Under the pieces are notes generated by a model. It made no database searches. It saw only the letters and a program-made list of their open reading frames with translations, and was not told the origin of the DNA. Below are positions 36,428-47,095 of a DNA stretch of 64,000 bases, piece by piece (position 1 is the stretch's first letter; every line of letters starts with the position of its first letter). Made by a program: the position numbers and the translations under genes. The stretch covers positions 4,400,001 through 4,464,000 of the forward strand of contig CM073590.1 of the NCBI GenBank assembly GCA_037074705.1, read 5' to 3'. The DNA is from Zhengitettix transpicula (taxonomy: Eukaryota > Arthropoda > Insecta > Orthoptera > Tetrigidae).

Positions 36428-37825
36428 CTATATATATAATTTTGAGAAATTATATATATATATAATTCTGAGAAATTCTGCGAAATGAGATTTCATTGTG
36501 TGTCTTATGTAATCCAAGACCCACAAAAATTATTCTAATTTTTAATTAAGAGAATCAAGAAGGCAGTTGAGGTGTTTCGATTCCAATAGGGAAACTTAAG
36601 AGTTTTTCAAGTTTTTATAACTGCGTCTGAATGCAGGTGCAAAATGAAAATATTAGCACTCTTCAACTTCGTCAAAGTTTTAAATAATGTATAAGCAGCT
36701 GTGTAAGTAATTTACGATTCGCGCTTCTGTTGAAAAGTTAGCCAATTTGCAATTTAGCTCAGAAACCATTTAAGAACCTTACATCCCGCATCTCCTGACT
36801 TTGCTGAGTGTTGTAATGGATTTTAAAAGTCGCAGTAAAGTAGTTCTACGTAAGACAGTCGCGGAGTAATATTTGATCCTAAGAAGGAACTGCAATAGAG
36901 ATTTCAATCAACGAAGGTAGTATTGAAGAAAATACTTTTTTTGAGTAAAACAACTTTCTTCATCTCGATTAATGTAAATTTCTATTCAGCTTAACAGACA
37001 GTATTTTTAATTTTCTAAATTGACATTCCAGTTATATTCTTATTTAAAATATGATTAATCTTATTATCAGGGCTTAAGGACACAATTTAACCTCAACAAT
37101 CCTTTTGATATCATATTTGAATTTCTGATAAATAAAATTTTCAGCTTTGGTGTATTTTACATCAGAATTTACGTATTGTAAAGTTTCGTGCAAATTTTGC
37201 GTACAAAAACGCAATAGATTCGTGTGCATAAGACAGTGTCCTCATCAGCGAAAATGACTGGGTTTGCGAAGATGCTTCGAAATGAAGTGGCAGCTGAATG
37301 TGGGAGAAGGACGTTCTTCGAGAAACCCAACCGACTATTAACGCGCGGGTTCAGCAAGAGTTACCGCAGTACTGACTAAAACGTTTGTTTTTGTGAGACC
37401 CTTAATTTTGAGTAGGGTGAGTCAGTATTCATTGCCAATTCTGTAAGAGAAGCGTTCAATTTTGGTTGTCATTGTTAATTCTAGATGGAAAAACCTCGTG
37501 GTATATGACACAGTTTTGGTTATCGTAGCGAAACCTCGCAGTTGTGTCTGTAGGGCTGCCTGCAAGCGGCCAAAAACATATCAGTATGTTTTGAAATTAA
37601 TAATCAATCGCTTACTGCTCTAATGCGGTCTGCCGACAGCTACAAGAATTACAACGGAGGATCACCGGGCACCGGCCGATAACGCGGACTGAAAACGTTC
37701 GCTTTCTACTGCCTAATCGCTAATCAAAGGTTTTCTTGAGGAAAGACATACGCAGCATAAATTTAAAAGATTATGGTGTAGAGAATGAATAAAGTCTTCT
37801 CGGAATTCTAACCAAGTAAACAATT
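34079..37825. other. AT-rich intronic stretch with (AT)n tracts
   Basis: (AT)n at 35169-35193 and 36393-36425 (with further short tracts to about 36465). A patch at 34540-34720 is less AT-rich. No gene or family repeat recognised. Confidence 0.5.
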
Positions 37826-38070
37826 GCATTCACGACGTTTCGATGAAGTTCACAGCCATCATCTTCGAGAAATACTGTTAGTCCAGTGTTATCTGGCCTG
37901 TATTTATAGAGGACCACCTCCTTCTCATAGCCCGCCATCAGGTGACTTTTAGTTACTCAGCGCTTGCGCGTGCCTCAATACGTGGCCTTGTCCCCCTTGA
38001 TTATTACCACATAAGGCCTGATTAGTAATAAGGCGGGATTCCAAGCCTTGCTTACCATCAAACCTGATTC
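37826..38070 (-). mobile_element. PLE-type terminal sequence with a hammerhead-like relic
   Basis: On the minus strand TCGAAGATGATGGCTGTGAA and CTTCATCGAAACGTCGTG form stem II (GATG/CATC) and a GAAACGUC box; the first core box is disrupted by an extra C (CUCGAAGA). The adjoining 200 bases are GC-richer (CTCAGCGCTTGCGCGTGCCT) and have no open frame. Assignment to PLE terminal repeats is inferred from the motif layout. Confidence 0.4.
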
Positions 38071-39835
38071 TTTGTTGAGTAAATTCGTATTTGTTTTCTT
38101 ATTCTGGTAAGTTTAACATTTGAAATTAATAGACGAAATTATCTTGAGATCCACATTTCCGTAGCACCGAAGAGCCCTGAAGAAATGAATAATAATTATG
38201 ATAATAAATAAAATTAACTTAATTAAATTGTTGGCAAGCAGCATATACAAAGTCTTTGTTTACGATATTCCCAAGGCTGAAGGCCAAATGCCCCAGAGAT
38301 TGACGAAGTTGTAGGCCACAGGTCGGATAACAGTAGAGGTTATCTTAGTACGAGCAGTTAATGGTTTTTAGTTGGTAATATTCTCGATTCCGTTTTGTTT
38401 CGCTATATTTCGAGTTATCAGTCGTAAGGGCCGAACTCGGCTAGCATGTGACTTGCCTCAATTTAATTCATGAAGTTTTGGTCAATCACAGTTACAAGAA
38501 GAAACGGAAGAAGAACCTCATGGAGATACGTCGAGGTCTCAACAAGAAAGTGCCACAACAACACCACTAAAAAAAGTTATAAGTTGATAAAACTAATGGT
38601 AATGTTACTTCTATAGAAAACCCTTTGAATTATTTAATTATGGATGTTACATACCATTGAACAAGATGATGACCGTAATACATCTTCCACAACTCGTACA
38701 CCTAACATATAGACGAGTGTGGAAATAATGTATCACTCATGAACGTTTTATTTAATTTACTAGAGCTATGTTATATTTGCTATATTTAGTTAAGTATATT
38801 AATTTTTGTGAGAATCAGTTAAGGAAGATAATAAAGAAGTTGGTAAAATGTTAGCTACTATTATTATTTTATTTATAAAATAAAACATTATGTCTGTATA
38901 TCAGTTCAACTGAATTTGAATGTTTTCCACCCTATGACAAAGCTTTAGAATTAAATATGTAGCAGCAGTAGCCTAATTTTGTGACAGGCTCCAGTTTGAC
39001 AATTAATACTTCTATTAAACATATTATATACGGAGGTATAGTTGTTGGTTTAAATAAATAATTTAATTTGGTATAGAATGTATTTATATTTTAATTACCC
39101 TAACACGATTCAGTTATAACAGTATAACAGATTCAATTAAGAAGAAATTTACGATATGGGTAAATTTTTCATTACACGCATCGGATTGTTATTATTACTC
39201 AGGACTGCGGTAGTATTTTATAGACTATTTTACTTTAAAATACAGTGTACATTATAAATTAACATTATTAAAATAACTACTGAAAATTTGAAATTACATG
39301 AAAACTAGGAACTGAGAACAATAGAACACCAATAAAGGCTACATGAAACATATACAGCCTTCACGCACTTGTCTTCATTATTTTTTGTGGGGGTTCACAA
39401 ATATTCGTATAGACAAGTTCATGAAAATATAGCTTATGCGTTTGAAGTTATTACGACATAAATTGATTTCTGACAACAGACATTCTCGTACGTTGTTTCA
39501 ATTTATAACAAAAATCATAATAACGATGAATACATTGTTGTGCGAGCTATTTAGGTGTATACAATAACATTATTTTTGGCCTAACATATTAATAAATTAT
39601 TACTTTTTCTGTTCATCGTACTGCTAGGATTTTATATTTTACATAAATATATATAAATTATTTAATTTTTAAATTTATTGACAATAAAACTGTATATTGT
39701 ATGTCGAAACTATAGTTCTTTTTCATCAGGAGCCGATTTGTCCTTGACGCTCTTCCATCAATTATTAACGATGTGTAATAATTCTGTTTTAAAACATAAT
39801 AATTAGATAAAACAGCAAAATAAGAGGTAAATTTA
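38071..39835. other. AT-rich intronic stretch
   Basis: No feature recognised. Confidence 0.5.
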
Positions 39836-39900
39836 AGTGATGACATAAATACCACACAACGTATCTGGAAATTTTGTTCCTATCTTCAGACGATGAAAAT
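39836..39900 (-). mobile_element. Family B fragment with degenerate hammerhead motif
   Basis: ATAAATACCACACAACGTAT matches other family B copies. Minus strand from 39893: CUGAAGA, UA, stem II GGAA/UUCC, then GAUAC where GAAAC is expected, GUU and GUGUGG. Stem II differs in sequence from the 32.5-kb copy (GGGA/UCCC) but still pairs. The GAUAC change should inactivate it. Ends of the element are not defined. Confidence 0.5.
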
Positions 39901-42900
39901 CTCAACAACCAGGAGTGGCACAATCACACAATCCATTTTGGAGCGATTAGAAGCTATGTAATTAATTTCATGTCTTGACTGGGATGCATAGATACCTGGG
40001 TAACTCCGGGCAATCAGATCGTTAACTTATAAATTATACTTTGTACTTAACTATAATTTTGTGGCTTAGAATTAATGAATTACCGCCTCTTAACGGTTAC
40101 ATTTAGACTTAATTCTTACATAAACATAAAATATTAAATTATTTTCAGTATATGAAGACCTACAGTTATAAATTTCCAAATCCAAAAGATCCAGAACATC
40201 ATAACGGGTTTTCGGGACTACGACAAGTAAAGGTAAAAAGTAAAATATTTTACTTAATTTTTAAGTTAATAAACTAGTTTCCGAACATATCTCAATCAGG
40301 GTCAATTGTTTACCAAAACAATTACTCCGTGTAAAACAATATTATTTCGCTGAGGTTTTGTATTAATTTAATGGACATATTAATGATACAGCAATAGTTC
40401 ACAAATTTCAAGAATTAATTAAAAGGTCTTTTAAATTCTTATGGCTTCGTTTAATATAAGTCTATTGAAATGTTGGAAGGTTTCATCCTATCTTTAGCTC
40501 AAGAATAGAGTGAAAATGGTGCAGCCAGTTGCCCGTGAAGATCTAAAGTCTGGCAACGCCGCCTTGATTTACATGTCTTAAACTTCACAACTTATCGCGC
40601 ATCAGGTTCGCGGTAACACAACTTTATCGGTGTAATACCTTCCCCGGAGAACATGCAAATGTAGTAGCGGAAAGAGTAATGAACACAGTAAACTGACGTA
40701 TTGGCCGGGTGGAAGTCGGCTTTGCTGTACTTGTAGATCAAATTTTTACACACGTAAATATACCTCGTCGCAAGGAAATAGAAAACTATGACGCAAAGGG
40801 TTATCACAAAATTACAATCTTTATCTCGGTAAACAGTTTGGCAACTCAATTATTGATTGACGCCTAAGTAAATTGTGGGAAACTTTATAGGATATAAATT
40901 ATTGTTCTTTTCTTTAAACTCTCTATTTTTTAGTTTTGAAACGGACCGAATTTATAATGAAATACAGTATAGCTTTTTTTATGAAAACCATGCACATTGT
41001 TAATCATTATTGTGTATAGCTTATTTTTTCCTAAATACAAAATAATTGTTTACACTTCTGATGTCAATATTGACTAATCGTGTTTTTTTAAGAATCCAGT
41101 ATCTGGATATCTATTGGGTTTTCCAGAACTTCAATAGATTTGTTGCGACTCTGCTCCCATCTTTAAGAGGGACATTGTTGAACAGTCGTGATGTAGAATT
41201 CTTGAGAGACAACTGGGAAAGTATTACTTTATCACAATTATACGCGTCTGACTTTTGGATTAAACCTGAAATATTTCTTATTGAATGTAAAGTGCAATCA
41301 TATCTTACAATACGCACTCCAGGAGAATCTTCCACGTAGGAGGCTAGAATGTGCTGACATGTGTACGCCGCCTTTGAAGGCTCAGAAGTACATGCATTGG
41401 AGTTTTCAGGGTTTCTAGCAGAAGTAAGGCACAATCAGGATCGGTGTTTCGCCTACAGCCACCCAGAAGACATACTGTAATATAATCTCAAACACATAAC
41501 GCATGATAACCATTCCGTCCATGCGTGGTTATCCGCATTTAAGTATTTCTTGGTTCAAATTACCGCTCACGTTCCCTGACGTTCGAAGATGGCCTGCGTC
41601 CCTATTGGGATGAAGGAAAAGCAGAATACAATTGACCCGGAAACAATAAGAACGCGTTAAAAAGGGCGACTATCAGCTCCCAGTGACGAGAAAATTTATT
41701 ATGCCGAACAAATTGACACCCGGAAGCATCTGTTTCGCAGACGGGCACAGAAAAATTTCAGATATCTAGAAGAATTTCGTTTAGAGGGACATACCATGGT
41801 TTTCATTGGCTGAGGCCAACCAATGACATTCAAACAACATTATCAGCGATTGAACAACTTTTTATCAAAATTTAAGGAGAGCAGGGATGAATATTGACAG
41901 TCAGTGACCAGCAACAGTAAAGAGTAGTCGAGTATAGCTCGCGACCCGAGCAGTAGATGATTCAGCGCTAAGTTGGGAGTTCGAATCCTCTGTCCGACGC
42001 CGACCACTGTTGTATTTGGCAGAATCAACACGAGTCTGCGACGCCGTCCGGCGCCACCGCAGAGCAATCTAAGACCTCACATCCCCAGACATAATAAATT
42101 GACATCCGCCGCCACGATATTAAGTTAAATTAAATTTGCCATGTTATGGTTCACCCCACGGTTTCGTAGGAACCCTGAGAGAAAGAGGTAGTCATTATTA
42201 TGAGTTAATTGTTTCATTTTTGATAATTAATTAAATTCTAAATTTTGTTTGTCACTTAATTATTATTTTAAATTAATTAAATTCCTTTATAATACTTGTA
42301 TAAAATAGAAACCCCACCCAATAATATTGCACACAAATAATTATATATTACAATATATTGAACAATTATAACGCCATGGTGTTTATCTAGAATTCTCTTC
42401 TGTCACAGGGATTCGTTCAAAATGGTGATAATATTAATTCTGTTCAATGTTTTTCGTATGGCTTTGTCTGCAGTATTTTCGACTATCTTCACTATCAAGA
42501 AAAATATTGTTGCACATACGGCTATTTTTCAGGAAATTGTTAATAGATTCATGAATACATCTCCATGTACCGGAAACAATTCGATTAGATTTCATATTAT
42601 TAAATAATTATTTGACAAGTAGTATTAAGAACCTAGTTACAGAATATTGTTCTGTTATATTGATCTAAGGCAACCTCTAAATATGACTTTGGACTTTGGT
42701 GAAGTCAAGGTTGTTTATATGAGTGACTTGAAAATATCACAATATATTACACATTTTTTTCTTGTAAATTTTGTATCAGATTTATAAAGATAGCCATATG
42801 ACAATATGGTTTACTCCACATAGCAAGACCTCGGAAACATAATGGCCAAATTAGTCGATTTCTATCAAATATTTTTATTGAAAACTACACATTAGCGGAA

Positions 42901-43350
42901 ATAATTCTCAACTTATCTGAAGTTCGGATGAATTCCCTCTCTTTACCCACTGTCACTAGTGGAATATCATCTGAATTTCCTTTTATATTAATAATATTTC
43001 ATCAAAAATTCTGAATCAAAGTTAGTTTCCATAAGCTTTCAAAACCTGGTCAACAGATAGTAACAATTTTAATATGAATACAAAGTCACCGATGATAAAA
43101 AAATCTCGATTATTGCATTTGGCTAAGGAATTGAGATGTCATGAAAAATCCAGAGTGAAGGGACAGTGATTACTTGCACAACTAAATTGCTTTAAAGAAG
43201 TGAATTATTTTTAAATAATGACACCAATAATTTGAATTTCTAATAGAATAACTTACCCAAATAGCCATACAAGAAATATGACATTACTTTTCACAAATTT
43301 GTTTCGATATTCCATCAAAGGAAGATTGAAATATTTCATATTCTCAATAA
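39901..43350. other. Intronic stretch with one SINE relic
   Basis: Overlapping open frames on both strands at 41046-41434 (about 100 codons) have no recognised family. A tRNA-like B box sits near 41977. The remainder is AT-rich. Confidence 0.4.
41940..42010 (+). mobile_element. Possible tRNA-like SINE head
   Basis: GAGTTCGAATCCT (41977-41989) resembles a B box, preceded by TAGATGATTCAGCG as a poor A box. No acceptor stem pairs, so it is not a tRNA gene. Confidence 0.35.
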
Positions 43351-43450
43351 GAGGATCAGAAAGCAAAAAATCTCGACTGGGATCTCCACTTGGTACGAGA
43401 CCAATGGTTCGATTCCCGGTCAGGTCGAGATTTTTCCATTCTGATCCTTT
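43351..43450 (+). mobile_element. tRNA-like SINE fragment in a foldback arrangement
   Basis: The B box GGTTCGATTCCC lies at 43406-43417. The flanks AGGATCAGAAAGC...AAATCTCGAC (left) and GTCGAGATTTTTCC...CTGATCC (right) are reverse complements, making an imperfect palindrome of about 100 bp. The right half matches the SINE at 6.2 kb. Confidence 0.5.
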
Positions 43451-43650
43451 AATTCAGTTTCGTGGTCTATATAGCTGAGCTTCGTTTGAAAGCATGGCTG
43501 CGGTTTTTTTATATTCTGTTCTCATTATAGACAATAATAAGACAGTTTTGCAATAATTTTATCTGACCACATATGACACGAAAGTCTATGTGTTGAACAC
43601 CGTTAATTGAAATCGCGATATGAAATGATGAATTAAATTTTTTTCGAAAA

Positions 43651-43652
43651 GA

Positions 43653-43683
<31 letters not shown>

Positions 43684-44625
43684 AGTAATTGGTAATTAAG
43701 ACATTGTTCTAATTGGAAAGTTGGATTGTAGAGGACTCATTATTAGTGGATATAGAGCGGACGCCGCAACAATCCGGCGAGGCAAAGAAAACATTGTTGG
43801 GCAGTTGAGAGAGTTTACGCGCGCAAAATCTAAGAGACGAAGTTTTACAGTTGGGCAGCGGACAGCGAACAGTTCGAAAGCTTTACAGTTGGGCAGCCAG
43901 AACGAAAGAATGTGGTCCAGCTACAAACATGCTCTCAAATATTCAAAAGTAAAACAATCTTCAGTCGGGAAGGAGAGAGTGCAACTAATGTTGTATTCGG
44001 TGGTCGAGCAAAAATTCATCATGCTGGTCATAGACAAACCAATGAAGGACCTTTTCAACTAAAGTTACGAGATCTGCAAATCCAGGTTGGAGTAAAGCAT
44101 CGAGAACCTACCAATTTGTGTTAGACCAACTAACAAACTACGCCAATTAGAATTTGTTGACATTTAGAGTCTGTGAGTACTAGAATCAGTGATATCCCCA
44201 AATTTTGTGCACGAAAAACCTAAAATGAGACCTGGGCGGCCGTAAGTAGAGAAATCATTTGTAAACCACTTTTAAAAGATAAAAGTCAGATCGTTCTTTA
44301 ATTATTTTAATATTGATAAAATTCTTGATAAATTTAAAACTGTTTAAATTCAATCTGTAGTATTATTTCTTCTACAACAAATTTCGTCTATGTTTCAGAC
44401 GCATTAGCTTCCATAAAAGGTAAATGTAATTTTGATTATTTAAATTCTGCCATTTATCAAACCCAGATCAAGACCCTGAGATCCCAAATATTTTGTGTAT
44501 TTTATGTGTTTTAACTTTGTTAATAAATTTTGTTTGTTCATTAAAGTTTATAGTATTTCATTTAAAGCGCCCAGCCATTATTTATTATATTATAATATTA
44601 ATTATTACAATATATATATATAAAT
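43651..44625 (+). mobile_element. Complete solo LTR inserted in an (AT)n tract
   Basis: The LTR runs from TGTAGTAATT (43681) to AATTATTACA (44609), 929 bp, with nearly perfect inverted ends. (AT)n flanks it directly on both sides (43652-43680 and from 44610), so it sits within a microsatellite and the target duplication cannot be delimited. Its 3' half matches the start of the window. The open frame at 43721-44062 within it is not a gene. No primer site or internal region follows, the state left by LTR-LTR recombination. Confidence 0.8.
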
Positions 44626-46162
44626 CAGTTTCAATTGGGGTTATGTAAGAAAAAATGTACTAACGACGTAGCTGGCTAAAATAGGAGGCCATATTCTAGT
44701 GAGCAAATTACTTACGTCTCAGATGATGAATTTCGCGCCTTGAGGACGTTTCGCCGCCTGCAAATCTCAAATAACGTAATAAATTCTCGGAATAATGTAA
44801 AGGCCGTGTTCTTCGTCTCAGAACTGAAATTAGAGAAAAAGGCCGTGTTAATGGCCCTTTACAAGTTGTTTCTCTTTTTTTCCGTAGCCGACGTACTTTC
44901 CTAACGACTTTTGTAAATTGTGCCGGCAGTGCATAATGCCAGTTGCTAAAGTGCTCCAAGTTTTGCGCTATTGTAAGAGAAAGGGCAGCAGGAGTGGTAA
45001 TTAACGATTTGTTTTTGCGAGAGATCCCCTGCCCCCCTCTTCCACGCAGTCTTCGACCCGGGACCGCCGTGCCCGTCTGTGTAATGGTACGTCTACCTTA
45101 CTGAATAATTTATATCTCTGCCGCCAATACAGTGCTAGGGAAAACTTTCAATTCAAAAATAGTACCTGTTCAGAGAGGAATAGTTGTAACTACTACCGCC
45201 GCTGTTTCTAGTCTTCGTGGGACAAGCGGTAGTAAGTTTAGATATCGGAGATGAGTCGGGGGATAACAAACGGTCCGCGCACATGAAGCCATAACTCATC
45301 CCCGAGCAGGCGGCCTTGGGCTCGTCGAGCATTTAATTGCAGGCGAGGACAAAGAAGGTCGGGGATTCCCCGATCCTGCGTCTCGTGGCGTCGCTACGCG
45401 GCGGACACCTAATGGGGGACTTCCCCGCCCGTCATTTAATAAATAAAACCACCCACCAGTTCGCGGAATATTAATGAAACAATAATAATTTTGTTCCCAA
45501 TAAACGTCAAATACAGAGCATACCTCAGAGCTATATCAAATATTTATATTTAGTGCATTAACAGGAAAATAATAGATACGTTTTATCAGTAGATATTAAA
45601 AATACGTTGTCATGCATATTTATAATATTAATTAAATAAAAATCTAATTTTTTTCCAGGAAACATTTGAAACAAAGTTTTACTTGAATGTAAAAAAATTA
45701 ACACTATCACGAAAATACTATTCAGGTTTATGTTAACTGATATAACACTGCTTTATAATATTAGGCGATTGACGAAGGTTAGCCTAAAGACCAATTTAAT
45801 TGTAATAATGTCAAATAAACAAGTGTGTCAACTGTACCCAAGCTCCAGAATTATCCTATTTTATATGTCAGATTATGTGAAATGTGATTTCTTGTTATCG
45901 ATTTTTATATACTTTCATATTTAATGTACATGAACAATACAATTGCAACTATTTTTGACAATATGCCTACATAAAAGTTATATTTTAATGCCATTGATAA
46001 ATTGTATGTATGAATTTCTCACATCTAAAAATATCGGTATAGCGTTAGTAAGTGTAAAAATATTGCTAACTGGTCTTTCCCCGACGTCAGAAATGTGACT
46101 CTTGGCTGGGATAGTTCGAAATCGTAATGTTTTATCCTCACTCATCAGACAATTCCCATTGA
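44626..46162. other. Intronic stretch with a CpG-rich island
   Basis: About 45000-45440 is strongly GC-rich (for example GGCGTCGCTACGCGGCGGAC near 45387) and lies about 4 kb inside intron 1. A reverse-oriented, mutated B box (minus-strand GTCCCGGGTCGAAGAC near 45051-45066) suggests part is SINE-derived. It could also be an alternative promoter or a conserved regulatory region. An 83-codon minus-strand frame at 44708-44959 is unrecognised. Confidence 0.4.
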
Positions 46163-47095
46163 TTTTCCTATTTTCAGAAACATTCCTGAATTTATGGCCT
46201 CTAATATAAAGTACATTGAAAAACACAAACAAATTTAAATGCTCCTAAGTAACTTTGCTTTTGTTAAAAAAGCATGAAAGGCAACATACGAAAATTCAGC
46301 TAAAATGTTAATGTTAAAAGATTATTTTCAGTTTCAAGTTAATAACGTTAACTAGAACAGTTTGTTTTGTACATCAGAGTCGTATAAATATAATGTTGTA
46401 TAATGTCTCTTCTAAGTTTCTGAACTGTTCTTATTAGTTTCTCCAGTTACTTGAAACTTACCCACTTCGTATATCATGAATACAATGACGATTTAATTAT
46501 ATATATAATGACGTAAGGGTTGAGTAATATAAATTGTAACCGGTGTATGTTTACTCCGCTGATATATTTTAATTAATTAAAAATGTTTCGAGTTGAGAAA
46601 CTAATTGTAGGTTAACTGTATTTAGGCCTACATAAGTATTGTCTGCCTATATTTAATAATATTAATTATGTTAATTAATCTCTAAGTAATTATAACGACA
46701 GTAAAAAAAGTACTATAATAATTTTAATTGAAATCATAATATCGAACACTTCTTACTTTTACACCCAAATACAGGAATTGTAAGATCGTGGCATTCGGAA
46801 AATCTATCAACGTATGCTCGATTTGCAACAAAATAATTCAAGTAATGGACTTTTAGTTTATTTTCATATTTTCAAAAACAATCCTGAATTTATGGCCTCT
46901 AACATAAAGTACGTTGAGAAACACAAACAAATCTAAATGCTCGTACGTCACTTTGCTATTGTTAAAAAAGCATGAAAGGGCAACATACGAAAATTCAGCT
47001 AAAATGTTAACGTTAGAAGATTATTTTCAGTTTCAAGTTAATAACGTTAACTAGAAGAGTCTTATAAATATGATGTTGTATAATGTCTCTTCTAA
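46163..47095 (+). repeat. Direct duplication of about 230-250 bp
   Basis: 46163-46415 and 46861-47095 share GAATTTATGGCCTCTAA, TTAAAAAAGCATGAAAGG, ATACGAAAATTCAGCTAAAA and TTGTATAATGTCTCTTCTAA in the same order and orientation. The first copy has an extra segment of about 25 bp near 46365-46385. The spacer between copies is about 445 bp. Confidence 0.85.

Noticed and set aside
43721..44062. 113-codon open frame
   Set aside because: It lies entirely inside the U3-like part of a solo LTR, has no family resemblance and is expected by chance.
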